Source of the DNA: Porticoccus sp.
GTDB lineage: Bacteria; Pseudomonadota; Gammaproteobacteria; Pseudomonadales; Porticoccaceae
NCBI GenBank assembly: GCA_002733125.1
Contig: NVUM01000005.1
Location: 2,409-66,408 of the forward strand
Reading direction: 5' to 3'
Length of the DNA stretch: 64,000 nt
The notes beneath the pieces are model-generated. The model had not been told where the DNA came from. It searched no databases and saw only the letters and a list, made by a program, of their open reading frames with translations. Both the position numbers and the translations under genes were made by a program. Shown in pieces: positions 21,901-29,317 of this stretch (position 1 is the first letter of the stretch; the number at the start of each line of letters is the position of its first letter).

Positions 21901-22166
21901 GGATAGGTGATCTGGTCCTCCACCAGGTCCGGGCTGCGCCCGGGCCACTCGGTAAAGATAATCACCTGCACATCGGACAGGTCGGGAATGGCATCCAGGG
22001 GCGCCCGCATTAGCGCCTGCCAGCCGCCGAAGGTCAGCGCGAGCATCGCCACCAGGGTAATCAGGGGGTTGCGGGCGCAATAGCCAATGATCCGCTGCAG
22101 CCAACCGATGGCCTCCCCTTCGGCAGGGGGATGAGCTGGTAGGTGCTTTTGATTGTTATCTACCAT
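18924..22166 (-). CDS. cusA: Cu(I)/Ag(I) RND efflux pump CusA (HME4)
   Basis: A 1080-residue inner-membrane pump expelling Cu(I) and Ag(I) from the periplasm and cytoplasm through CusCBA. TM4 contains AVAIGAMVDAAIVIIDN, the HME4 signature. The three methionines that bind copper in E. coli CusA have counterparts in ALPGMSITEA, PLSMVETV and TRTEMLATGIRS. The N-terminus (DAIPDLSDVQVIIFTEWPG) and C-terminal helices (GTGADVMQRIAAPM) are complete. Its first codons overlap the cusB end by seven bases. Together with cusC and cusB it forms a full tripartite pump, separate in metal range from the czcA-type pump at 713-3859. Confidence 0.95.
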   Translation of the reverse strand: MVDNNQKHLPAHPPAEGEAIGWLQRIIGYCARNPLITLVAMLALTFGGWQALMRAPLDAIPDLSDVQVIIFTEWPGRSPDLVEDQITYPLTTTLLSAPGVSYVRGQSMFGFSFVYVIFDDGVDMYWARSRVLEYLNSAAAELPEGVTPTLGPDATGVGWVYQYALRDTSGNHSLADLRSLQDFNLRYALEAVEGVAEVASIGGFQREYQISLDPNKLASYNIPLKRVAEAVGDSNQDVGGRILEVAGHEQFIRGRGYVKSVADLEKVVLKTTAEGVPITVKDVGHVALGPAMQRGQAELDGEGVTVGGIVVMRYGENALDVIDKVKQRLADIKPGLPEGVEIVPVYDRSTLIKDAIDTLTWTLIEEMLIVSLIIGIFLLHVRSTLVAVITLPVAVLMAFIPMYFQGLTANIMSLGGIAVAIGAMVDAAIVIIDNIHKRLARWESDDADSEEKAKSRREVIIEAMQQVGPSIFFSLLIITISFMPVFALEGTEGRMFKPLAFTKSYSMAFAALLSITLVPALAVWLIRGKIRADRSKLNQWLVAAYRPVVALAARFRWAVVGGAVLVLLLTVIPFRQLGNEFMPPLNEGSILFMPTALPGMSITEATQTLQTMDRIIADIPEVEHVFGKVGRSTSATDPAPLSMVETVITLKPKDQWREGMTWDGLIQDMDQKLKFPGMPNIFWMPIQTRTEMLATGIRSALGIKVFGADLATIEETGIAIENALQQDERTASFTRSAFAERSTGGYFLDFTVDRVAAARFGLNVGDVERVIMAAMGGQVVSQTVEGRERYNILVRYARDYRDNVEALERVLVPTPTSAQIPITQVADIEFRTGPPAVRSEDGLLVGFVFVDVKSDIGIADYVERAKQVVADRVDVPDGYRLAWAGQFQYFERAKAKLQLLVPATLFLIFFMLFMHRGSLTETLVVMLSVPFSLSGAIWLLWWLNFKLSVAVWVGMIAVAGLAVELGLLMMVYLDIAWRDREAERRLNTRGDMTEVVQSGAGQRIRPMLMTGLSTFIGLVPILFASGTGADVMQRIAAPMVGGVISALLMVLVVYPAIFMLWRGRGLPEGAPTPPSENDDA

Positions 22167-24043
22167 TGTTCCATCCCCGCTTTGAGTCGGCTTTCAGAGG
22201 CGATCAGGAAGTTACCGGAGGTGACTATCTTGTCGCCTGCCTCGATACCCTTGATGATTTCGATAAAGCCGCCGGCCCGCTGCCCGGTTTGCACCTTACG
22301 TGGCACCAGCCGGCCCTCCCCCAGGTCCTCGAATACCACCCGCAGTTCGCCGGCAATGATCACTGCCTCTTCCGGCACCACCACTCGTCGACCGAGGTCG
22401 GCCTGGAGTTTCACTTCGGCGTACATCTCGGGTTTTAGGTGGCCTTCGGGGTTGGCGACAGTGAGGCGCACCCGCCCGGTGCGACTGGCGCCATCCAGAT
22501 AGGGATAGACGTAGTCGACCCGACCCTCGAACTGCTCCCCGGGCAGGTAAGGCAGGGTCACCGTCACCGGCATTCCCGGCGTCACCAGGGGCAGTTCGCC
22601 CTCGTAGATATCGGCTTCCACCCAGACCTGTGACAAGTCGGCAATGCGCAGCAATGTCATGCCGGCCTTGTGGGCGGTGCCTTCCACCACGTTCTTGACC
22701 ACCACGGTGCCGCTGATCGGCGCGTGCATGGCGACGTAGTCGAAGGGCTCGCCCCGTTTCTCCAGGGTCGCGATCTCCCCATCGCTCATATCCCACAGGG
22801 CCAGGCGCTTGTGTGCTGCGCTGAGTAGCGTCGGCGAGGCGCTGCCGCGGCGTTTCAATTCCAGGTATTCCTGCTGGGCGGCCAGCAGTTCGGGTCCGTA
22901 CACCGTGAACAACGGCTCTCCCTTGGCGACCGCAACCCCGACATAATCGGCATAGAGCTCGCCGATCCAGGCATCGAACTTGAGGCTGACATCAGCCAGG
23001 CGCGTTTCGTCGTAGGCGATCCGGCCTGCCGCGCGGATGGTGCGGGTCATGGCCATGGCTTGTGCCTCGGCGGTCATGACACCGATCAACTGACGGCGAC
23101 GATTGTCCAGGGTCACCGTGCCCGGTGGCGCCTCGTCGGCCATATCACCGCCGTCAGTTCGGACGGCGCCCGATGCCAGTTGCAGCCCCTCACGACCGGT
23201 GGCCAGGTCGAAGCTGATTTGCCGGGCCGGCATCCCCGGTGCCTGAATCTTTAGGGTCAGGGGCCAGCTGCCTTTCATGAAGGGTTCGAAGGCTCCCCGG
23301 TAGAGGCCGGGTTCGATTTGCGCCATCTCCGCCGGGGCCTGCATGGCGGACATGCTACCCATAGCCGGCATCTCGGCGACCGCCTTGATCTCGGCGTTCT
23401 CCAGAGGCTCCCCATCGGTATTGCGCAGCACCACGCTCAGGACGTTCTCACCCACGCGCGGCGTGGCGGGTTCTATCGATACGTCCAGGCGATAGGGACC
23501 GCTGCGGTAAGGCAACTCGGTAGTACCGACCTCGTCTGTCCCTTCCGCTTCCTGGGCCAAAGCGGTCACGCCGCTGGCTGGCTGCAAGCCTTTTCGGCCT
23601 GTGGCCAGATCGAAGCTGGCCCGGGCCGATCCCACACCTTCCTTGCTGATCTGCAGGGTAAGCGGCCAACTGCCTTCCATGGCGGGCTCGAAGATCCCCC
23701 GGTAGAGGCCGGGTTCGATTTCCGTCATATCGGCCGGGGCCTGCATGGCGGCCATGGCGCCCATAGCAGGCATTTCCGCCACGGCCTTAATGGTAGCGCC
23801 ACTCACCGTCTGGCCTTGATGATCCAGCAATACCAGGGTCAGGGTATTGTTACCGACGTGGGGTGTTTCCGGATCAAGCTCGATGCCCAGTTGGAACGGC
23901 CCAGCCCGATAGGCAGGCTGGAGGGCTGAGGGGCCATTAGCGGTGGCGGTAACGTTCCCGGACAGCCACAGCAGGCTCAGGGTACCGGTAACCACCAGAA
24001 ACCCGATAACGGCAATAGAAAAAAAGATCGTTCTTCGGTTCAT
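22160..24043 (-). CDS. cusB: Efflux adaptor CusB with duplicated N-terminal domain
   Basis: A 627-residue periplasmic adaptor, much longer than E. coli CusB (about 400). An N-terminal anchor (residues 6-28) precedes two tandem copies of a domain of about 115 residues, at 45-158 and 179-293. Each has EIEPGLYRG-like and SWPLTL segments and the Met-rich AEMPAMGxMxAMQAP; they look like YtkA/FixH-type beta domains. The usual adaptor domains follow from about residue 310, with RQLIGVMTAEAQ, the barrel (DEVRLADVSLKFDAW-like region) and the hairpin joined to LRIADLSQVWVEADIYEG. It overlaps cusC and cusA by four and seven bases. The Met-rich repeats suggest extra copper capture before delivery to CusA. 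Confidence 0.92.
   Translation of the reverse strand: MNRRTIFFSIAVIGFLVVTGTLSLLWLSGNVTATANGPSALQPAYRAGPFQLGIELDPETPHVGNNTLTLVLLDHQGQTVSGATIKAVAEMPAMGAMAAMQAPADMTEIEPGLYRGIFEPAMEGSWPLTLQISKEGVGSARASFDLATGRKGLQPASGVTALAQEAEGTDEVGTTELPYRSGPYRLDVSIEPATPRVGENVLSVVLRNTDGEPLENAEIKAVAEMPAMGSMSAMQAPAEMAQIEPGLYRGAFEPFMKGSWPLTLKIQAPGMPARQISFDLATGREGLQLASGAVRTDGGDMADEAPPGTVTLDNRRRQLIGVMTAEAQAMAMTRTIRAAGRIAYDETRLADVSLKFDAWIGELYADYVGVAVAKGEPLFTVYGPELLAAQQEYLELKRRGSASPTLLSAAHKRLALWDMSDGEIATLEKRGEPFDYVAMHAPISGTVVVKNVVEGTAHKAGMTLLRIADLSQVWVEADIYEGELPLVTPGMPVTVTLPYLPGEQFEGRVDYVYPYLDGASRTGRVRLTVANPEGHLKPEMYAEVKLQADLGRRVVVPEEAVIIAGELRVVFEDLGEGRLVPRKVQTGQRAGGFIEIIKGIEAGDKIVTSGNFLIASESRLKAGMEQW
23165..23911 (-). 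repeat. Tandem internal domain duplication in cusB
   Basis: The segments 23570-23911 (residues 45-158) and 23165-23509 (residues 179-293) encode homologous domains. They share AEMPAMG, MQAPA, IEPGLYRG, GSWPLTL, SFDLATGR and GLQ at the same spacing. The linker between them is Gly/Glu rich. The similarity is visible in protein and in much of the DNA, which suggests a fairly recent duplication. Confidence 0.88.
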
Positions 24044-25389
24044 GGTCGTTTCTCTTGTTTGTGCGCGTCGACGGCGGTGGCCGCCGGTGCCTGGTTGGCG
24101 GGGATTGGCAGTGCGCTGCCCAAGGGCCGCCCGGCGGCCCGTTCCAGGGCCGCCAGCGCCCGCAGATAGTCCGCATGGGCGCGGGCCAGGTTGTCCTCGG
24201 TTCGCAGCTGTTGCCGCTCGGCATCGATGACGGTGAGGAAACTGCCCTGCCCCGCCCGGTAATCAGCGACGGCGGCATTGAGGCTTTCCTCGGCGAGGGG
24301 TAACAGACGCTGCCGGTGGATGGCGACGATGTCCCGGGTCTCCTGGACCTGCGCACGCCCCTGCTCCAGTTGCGCGAGTAACTGCGCCTCGCGATCCGTC
24401 AATTGCCACTGGTAGCGCATGACATCGGCTTCGGCCGCATTCCGGCTGGCACTGCGCTTGCCGGAGAAATCGAACGGCAGGTTGACAGTGAGACCGACTG
24501 CCCAGCGCTGGTCGGTATCCATCCACAGGCTGTTGTAACCGGCGGACAATTTGAAGTCGGGAAAATAGTCCCTCTCCGCCAGACCGTGCAGGGCACTCGC
24601 CTCGGCGATGCGCGCCTGAATCCGGCGCAGTTCCGGGTGCTCCCCCAGGGCGACCTCTTGCAACGCCGGCAACGATGGTGGTTCGACCGGTGTAGGCAGT
24701 GCCGCCGGCGGCGGCAGCAGACTTTGGGGAGGACGATTCAACAAGCCGTTGATCATCGCCCGCACTTCCCGCTGGTGCCGCCGATGGGTGACGATGTCGG
24801 TGTCGATTCGGGCCGCTTCCACTTCCGCCTGCAACACATCCTGCTGGCGGACTCGCCCTGCCGCGTACTGGGTTTCGGCGACGCGTCGCAACTCGACCAG
24901 CAGATCCCGGTGGGCATGTTTGATTTGCAGGGTGCGGTGGATATACGCCCACTCGGCAAACAGGCCCTTGGCCGCTGCCATCAGGGCCAGTCGGCGGTCC
25001 GCCAGGGATTGCTCCTCACCCTCGGCCCGGGCGCGGGCCGCGTCCTCGCGCAGGCCGAGTTTGCCGGGCCAGGGCAGTGTCTGGCTCAGCTCCACCCGCT
25101 CCTGTAAACCCCGGGGGCCACCGACAGTCTCTGGCGCTCCGGCATAGGTCAGCATGGGGTCGTCCAGGGCGCCGGCAGGGGCGATGCGGTAGTTAGCTGC
25201 CTCGGCAGCCGCCGCCAGCCCCTTAAGACCGGGATTGCGGGTCAGCACAGCGTCCACCAGTTGCTCGGCGGTTAGCGCCTCGACCTCCTGCAGGGATTGA
25301 CTGTTTTCCGGTTGCGGCGGCACCGCGAAAGCCACCAATGGTGCAATGAGCACCACCAGCGCCATCAGGCCGCCAATTGGATTGTGCAC
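24040..25389 (-). CDS. cusC: Outer-membrane efflux channel CusC/TolC family
   Basis: A 449-residue outer-membrane factor that forms the exit duct of the CusCBA pump. It starts with GTG behind AGGAG and has a signal peptide (residues 5-23). Two homologous helical-hairpin halves follow, with the family repeat visible in LVDAVLTRNPGLKGLAAA and ALGEHPELRRIQARIAEAS. The second half contains the conserved GLTVNLPFDFSGKR loop and an equatorial hairpin. It is first of the three pump genes and overlaps cusB by four bases. The cysteine-rich gene 25476-25907 lies 86 bases upstream on the same strand and may share its transcript. Confidence 0.92.
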   Translation of the reverse strand: MHNPIGGLMALVVLIAPLVAFAVPPQPENSQSLQEVEALTAEQLVDAVLTRNPGLKGLAAAAEAANYRIAPAGALDDPMLTYAGAPETVGGPRGLQERVELSQTLPWPGKLGLREDAARARAEGEEQSLADRRLALMAAAKGLFAEWAYIHRTLQIKHAHRDLLVELRRVAETQYAAGRVRQQDVLQAEVEAARIDTDIVTHRRHQREVRAMINGLLNRPPQSLLPPPAALPTPVEPPSLPALQEVALGEHPELRRIQARIAEASALHGLAERDYFPDFKLSAGYNSLWMDTDQRWAVGLTVNLPFDFSGKRSASRNAAEADVMRYQWQLTDREAQLLAQLEQGRAQVQETRDIVAIHRQRLLPLAEESLNAAVADYRAGQGSFLTVIDAERQQLRTEDNLARAHADYLRALAALERAAGRPLGSALPIPANQAPAATAVDAHKQEKRP

Positions 25390-25475
25390 GGGGGATCTCC
25401 TCCGTCGGTATAATGAATAATCCTCGGCTTCCCATGAGGGAAAACCGTAGCCTCACGACAAATCGGGCGGATTAA

Positions 25476-25907
25476 TCAGATACGCAGACGCAGGGTGGAG
25501 AGATAGACGGTACGACCGCTTTCGGCCTGGGCGAGAAGCCAGTCCGGGTTGGGAGGGTGTGTTATTGCGGAGGTTGTGAATAGCGCGTCCGGGTAGGGCC
25601 AGAATACAAGCGCAATACTGTAAAGCCACGTCAACGATTGATCGGGACTCCACGATGAAGTCGAAGCGTCTTCAACGGCCGACTGGTAGTCCACCGCACA
25701 GCAAGACGCTGAAGACGTGGCCGGGCCGTCATGGTCACAACCCTCCTCCAAGGGAGAAGGCACTGCCGTATCGCAGCCCTCCATGCCATCTTCACAACAG
25801 CAGACCGACTGGGGTGGCATATCCATGGTTTCGCAGGCATAGGTAAACTGTCCCCAGACCATGAGGAGCATCAAAAATACCAGTGGCCAGCGTTTTCTCG
25901 GATGCAT
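25476..25907 (-). CDS. Cysteine-rich exported protein upstream of cusC
   Basis: A 143-residue protein with a short basic start and a hydrophobic signal (RWPLVFLMLLMVWGQFTYA). A short mature part follows with a Cys/Asp/Met cluster (CETMDMPPQSVCCCEDGMEG, more Cys at CDTAV, CDHDG and SCCAVD) and a hydrophobic region near residues 95-115. The Cys clusters and position just ahead of cusCBA suggest a periplasmic copper or silver binding role. I recognise no named family. ATG 25907 is chosen because the frame further upstream is interrupted by a promoter-like pair (25943-25971) that would lie inside it. No strong ribosome-binding site is visible. Confidence 0.62.
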   Translation of the reverse strand: MHPRKRWPLVFLMLLMVWGQFTYACETMDMPPQSVCCCEDGMEGCDTAVPSPLEEGCDHDGPATSSASCCAVDYQSAVEDASTSSWSPDQSLTWLYSIALVFWPYPDALFTTSAITHPPNPDWLLAQAESGRTVYLSTLRLRI

Positions 25908-25942
25908 GTAGAAAGTCGGATTTGAGGTCAATAGGCTAGAGT

Positions 25943-25971
25943 AGTTTAGGGCGTCTAGAAACAATTGACAA
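25943..25971 (-). promoter_or_regulatory. Sigma70-like promoter for the cus operon region
   Basis: Minus-strand TTGTCA (25966-25971) and TAAACT (25943-25948) are exactly 17 bases apart, about 36 bases upstream of the cysteine-rich gene start. No copper box is visible beside it, so regulation of the cus genes is unclear. Confidence 0.45.
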
Positions 25972-26015
25972 GCAACTGCAATCGGGAGCCACCCAACACG
26001 CACCGACTGTTTCCG

Positions 26016-26660
26016 TCAATCACCGCATCTGCCGACATGGGTGTGTGGTTCATTCCGCCAGGACCGGCCCGCATCTCGAAGCACCTCATAGGCTGTGTGC
26101 AGAAAAACGACAGCCACAAGACTGGCGACGATTAAGTCCGGCCAATACGAATCGAGCCAAATAACCAGAGCTCCCGATATAATTACTCCGGCATTACCAA
26201 TCACATCATTACGGGAACACAGCCACACAGAACGCATGTTCACATCCTCACCCCGATGCTTCATCAGCAGTCCGAAACAAACCAGGTTGCCAACCAGCGC
26301 CACGCCTGCAACCGCCATCATCGCCAACCCAATTGGCTGTGGTTCTCCCAGCAGGCTGGCGATAATCGTGAGGATGAGGCCCAGCCCAAAGGTGAGCTGA
26401 ATCAACCCTTTCATAAAGGCGGCCCCGGCACGCCAGCGCACACTGCGAGCAACCACGAAGAGACTCATGGCGTAAACCAGGCTGTCACCGAGATTGTCGG
26501 CGGAATCCGCCATCAGCGCCTTGGAGTCCGCCCAGATGCCAGCGCCGAGTTCCGCGGCGAACATCAAGATATTGATCCACAGGACAACGTACAGGGTTTT
26601 ACGGCGCCCCGCCGTGGCCAGTTGGTCAACCGTATCGACATCGCAGCAACCTGAACTCAT
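26016..26660 (-). CDS. CDF-like cation transporter lacking C-terminal domain
   Basis: A 214-residue inner-membrane protein with a short Cys-containing start (MSSGCCDVDTV) and six predicted helices. The transport motifs are DSADNLGDSLVYA in TM2 and RNDVIGNAGVI in TM5. The same DxxxD/NDxxxN pattern is found in the CDF protein at 5281-6186, but the HMA-like N-terminal domain is missing here. The start is set by GGAGAGGATA ahead of ATG 26660 and by the -10 box at 26692-26697. It is divergent from a MerR gene whose operator overlaps its promoter. Export of Cd, Zn or Pb is inferred. Confidence 0.85.
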   Translation of the reverse strand: MSSGCCDVDTVDQLATAGRRKTLYVVLWINILMFAAELGAGIWADSKALMADSADNLGDSLVYAMSLFVVARSVRWRAGAAFMKGLIQLTFGLGLILTIIASLLGEPQPIGLAMMAVAGVALVGNLVCFGLLMKHRGEDVNMRSVWLCSRNDVIGNAGVIISGALVIWLDSYWPDLIVASLVAVVFLHTAYEVLRDAGRSWRNEPHTHVGRCGD

Positions 26661-26691
26661 TATCCTCTCCAAGCATTGTGTCTTCTCTGCT

Positions 26692-26722
26692 ACCATAAAG
26701 TCTGTAACCGTTACAGAGTCAA
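26692..26722 (-). promoter_or_regulatory. MerR-type promoter/operator for the second CDF gene
   Basis: Minus-strand TTGACT (26717-26722) and TATGGT (26692-26697) are 19 bases apart. The spacer holds a dyad ctgtaac-c-gttacag (7-bp arms around one base). The arms differ from those of the first Cd/Pb operator, suggesting that each MerR protein keeps to its own promoter. Confidence 0.87.
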
Positions 26723-26732
26723 GAGACACACC

Positions 26733-27122
26733 ATGAAGATTGGCGAGGCATCACGACTGTCGGGCTGCCATATCGAAACCATTCGCCACTATGAACGGGT
26801 GGGCATTCTTTCACCTACTGCGCGTTCGGAAAGTGGCTACCGTTGTTACACAGACCATCATATCCAGCAGCTACGCTTTATTCTTCATGCTCGTGAGCTG
26901 GGTTTTTCCTTGGACGATATCCGGGAACTGCTGTCGCTCAAAGAACAATCCGATCTTTCCTGTGAGGCGGTGGACAGTATTACCGAGAAGCATCTGCACG
27001 GTATTCACAACCGCATCAGGCACCTTGAATCTCTGGCTGGGGAGTTACGGCGTATATCTGCAAGCTGTTCAGGTGGTCACATTGCCGAATGCCGTATCTT
27101 GGAGGCCCTAGGCAAACACTAG
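26733..27122 (+). CDS. MerR-family metal sensor, CadR/ZntR type
   Basis: A 129-residue regulator. The DNA-binding domain is KIGEASRLSGCHIETIRHYE. Cysteines at 77, 112 and 120 and the loop CSGGHIAECRILEAL resemble Cd/Zn sensors (CadR, ZntR), including a His between the last two Cys. It is divergent from the CDF gene at 26016-26660 and starts 11 bases from the -35 box of that gene. A start further upstream (26676) would run through the operator and is unlikely. It probably activates the CDF gene on cadmium or zinc. Confidence 0.88.
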   Translation: MKIGEASRLSGCHIETIRHYERVGILSPTARSESGYRCYTDHHIQQLRFILHARELGFSLDDIRELLSLKEQSDLSCEAVDSITEKHLHGIHNRIRHLESLAGELRRISASCSGGHIAECRILEALGKH

Positions 27123-27275
27123 TGATTAAACAGGTTCGAAGCCTTGAAAGCACCTTGTAGGTATTGCACCTAGTTACCCGAATTAAGATAGAGATTGAGT
27201 GCCACTAATTGATGGTTCCCTGGACCACCAGAAGCACCATCAAAGTTGAGAGTTCGCTATGGCGGAAAGTCCAAT

Positions 27276-28196
27276 TCAAGTCACACTGGCTAACCGCGTC
27301 GACAACATATCGGCCTGCTCGGCAAATTTCTTCGCATTGGCTTTCCGCAATTTTGCCAGGTTGTGCAACTTCCAACGAATACCGGGCAAATGTTCAAGAT
27401 GAGTGATACCCATCAGCGACCAATCGGGAGCACCGGCTACCAGTGATAGCAGAAATTGCCGTTCCTTGCCGTCGAGCCCTGACTGAAGTTCATCAATCAT
27501 TCGATCACGTGTCGCCAGTAATGCTTCGAGCGCCACGGAGTCGGCTGTCATCCCTTCGAAGTTGTGCTTGTAGTCATGGCTAATATCCCTCAGTTGTGGG
27601 AACAACACTTCATGCACCGGACGATTATGACTGGCCAGGTACACAACGAAGGCCTGGCGAATGCCGGGCGTGATGCCCTCATGCTCAAACAGCTGCATTA
27701 CATCGAACAGATCACGGGGATGCTGACGATCAAGTGCGGCGACCAGCTTGCCACCATAAAGGTCTTCCAATGATGCCACAGGGATTTCCAAATCGGCCAT
27801 CAGCACATCGCTGGCGACAGGTGTAATAGACGCCCGACGCACCGGCTTCACTGTTCCACGCAGCACGAAATTGGCTTCGATTTTGACTTCGGCTCCCCCA
27901 CGACGCACCAACAGCTTGGTCTCACCCGCCTCAGCGGCCGGCATGTGTGTCTGAAATCCATGTTTGTTCAAGCGCTCCGCCGCGTGCCGAATCGCGTCGT
28001 TAATCCGCGCCAGTGCCTGTTCACGCGGCAGGGTGTGATCCGGGAAAACCAGATCGAGATCCACCGACAGTCGCGGCATGTCGCGCACAAAGAGGTTGAT
28101 GGCCGTACCACCTTTCAAGGCAAACGTGTCATCCACGAAGACCAATGGTGCCACTTGTGTCAGTAGGCGTGCGGTATCGAGATACGCCGGACTCAT
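27276..28196 (-). CDS. AbiEii-type nucleotidyltransferase toxin
   Basis: A 306-residue protein of the DUF1814/AbiEii family, toxin of type IV toxin-antitoxin systems. The nucleotidyltransferase signature is clear: FALKGGTAINLFVRDM followed by LSVDLDLVF, giving the GG-T and DxD catalytic parts near residues 28-50. AbiEii toxins transfer nucleotides to targets such as tRNA and cause growth arrest that limits phage. Its ATG overlaps the antitoxin stop by four bases, so translation is coupled. A longer frame from 28238 would overlap the antitoxin further and is not preferred. It lies between the metal region and a second AbiE module. Confidence 0.88.
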   Translation of the reverse strand: MSPAYLDTARLLTQVAPLVFVDDTFALKGGTAINLFVRDMPRLSVDLDLVFPDHTLPREQALARINDAIRHAAERLNKHGFQTHMPAAEAGETKLLVRRGGAEVKIEANFVLRGTVKPVRRASITPVASDVLMADLEIPVASLEDLYGGKLVAALDRQHPRDLFDVMQLFEHEGITPGIRQAFVVYLASHNRPVHEVLFPQLRDISHDYKHNFEGMTADSVALEALLATRDRMIDELQSGLDGKERQFLLSLVAGAPDWSLMGITHLEHLPGIRWKLHNLAKLRKANAKKFAEQADMLSTRLASVT

Positions 28197-28930
28197 GGCT
28201 TGAGCACCAACAGGCCGTCGCTGGATTTGGATACCCAAGGCCGGTCACTGCCGGTCGGCAACGTGTCCGGATCAAGTTTCTCTGCCCATGGCAATCCACC
28301 CTCGCGACCCAGTTGGAGGCAAAGTCGCACCGTCTTGACACTGGTACAGTGCTGCAACAGTTCACGCAGCACGTTGACGCGCAAATTGTAGGTGCTTTCG
28401 ACAAGTTCGCGGGCTTCCTGCAAAGGCTGGCGCACGCCGACTTCGCTGAGCAGTTCCAGCAGTGCTCTTTCCGGCGACGACACCCGCGGCGCCCCCTCCC
28501 GTCTCTCAAAGGGCATGGCATGCAGCAAGTCCTCAGGGCGCTCGTCGAACAAGCGCTTGCGGTGATACTGTGCCGGAAAATGGTCGGTAAACCAGGCCGG
28601 CAAATGGCCATCAGCCCAACCATAAAGAAGCAACGTCGACTGTTGCGACACGTACTGGCGCACACCATACCAATCGAGCGCCGACTTGCCGCCGACGTGG
28701 AGTCCTGCAAGTTTGCGCTGCAACAGAAGGAGACAGGGATGCAGCTTTAATTCTTCGTTTGGCCGGCAGTAAACCCCTCTCGCCAACCGCATCAACCATC
28801 CGGCCCGCACGTAGTGAACGGCCAAGTCGGCAGAGATATCCAGGGCCGCCAGATCTTCCGACGTCAGCGGCGACCCTGGCTCCAGCCTGGTGTATAGAGC
28901 ATTTAGTTTGCTCATATTTTTCGTAGCCAT
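28193..28930 (-). CDS. AbiEi-type antitoxin and autorepressor
   Basis: A 245-residue protein with an N-terminal winged helix (PLTSEDLAALDISADLAVHY, RLARGVYCRP) and a C-terminal AbiEi domain with PRVSSPERALLELLSEV. AbiEi proteins counteract the AbiEii toxin and repress their own operon by binding inverted repeats in the promoter. Two identical 17-bp palindromes flank the promoter here. The start is uncertain: ATG 28930 is almost at the predicted transcription start, and ATG 28915 would give a protein five residues shorter. A still longer frame to 28975 lies upstream of the -10 box. Confidence 0.85.
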   Translation of the reverse strand: MATKNMSKLNALYTRLEPGSPLTSEDLAALDISADLAVHYVRAGWLMRLARGVYCRPNEELKLHPCLLLLQRKLAGLHVGGKSALDWYGVRQYVSQQSTLLLYGWADGHLPAWFTDHFPAQYHRKRLFDERPEDLLHAMPFERREGAPRVSSPERALLELLSEVGVRQPLQEARELVESTYNLRVNVLRELLQHCTSVKTVRLCLQLGREGGLPWAEKLDPDTLPTGSDRPWVSKSSDGLLVLKP

Positions 28931-29002
28931 ACTACGATTTATACAGCTTTCCCAAACACAAGTCAATTTAAGCAACTTATTTTAATCGTAGCCATACTAC
29001 GA
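28921..29002 (-). promoter_or_regulatory. AbiE module 1 promoter with two identical palindromic operators
   Basis: Minus-strand TTGACT (28961-28966) and TATAAA (28938-28943) are 17 bases apart, a near-ideal sigma70 promoter. The palindrome tcgtag-ccata-ctacga occurs twice, exactly, at 28921-28937 (just after the -10) and at 28986-29002 (above the -35). This layout fits negative autoregulation by AbiEi. Confidence 0.88.
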
Positions 29003-29262
29003 TATTTGGCATTTTTATAAATAATGAAGAGTAATAGCGGTAGCCACTGATCGCAAATCATTATCCAAAATCCGCTCCATGTGCGGATATTCAGGCATGA
29101 TTATCCGATTACCTGTCTATCGGTCGCACGGACGGAGTGGCCTGAGAAGGACTGCGCGCCTTCTTTTACCCTTCCGCCCCCCCTATACCGCGCCATAAAA
29201 GCCTCCAGCCAGCATCCCCACCCCGCCAGTCCCCTTCGGCCAGGAGCACAAAACCATTCTGG

Positions 29263-29305
29263 TTACATGATGTCAGAAACTGAGTTATACTTCTTACATC
29301 ATGTA
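29263..29305 (+). promoter_or_regulatory. AbiE module 2 promoter flanked by an inverted repeat
   Basis: TTACAT (29263-29268) and TATACT (29286-29291) are 17 bases apart. A perfect 10-bp inverted repeat, tacatgatgt (29264-29273) and acatcatgta (29296-29305), brackets the promoter core. It is unlike the operator of module 1, so the two modules should not cross-regulate. Confidence 0.72.
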
Positions 29306-29317
29306 GAGCCACCACCA

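Noticed and set aside
29081..29317. Longer N-terminus for the DUF6088 antitoxin
   Set aside because: The extra 79 codons cover the promoter and inverted repeat and have no antitoxin-like sequence.
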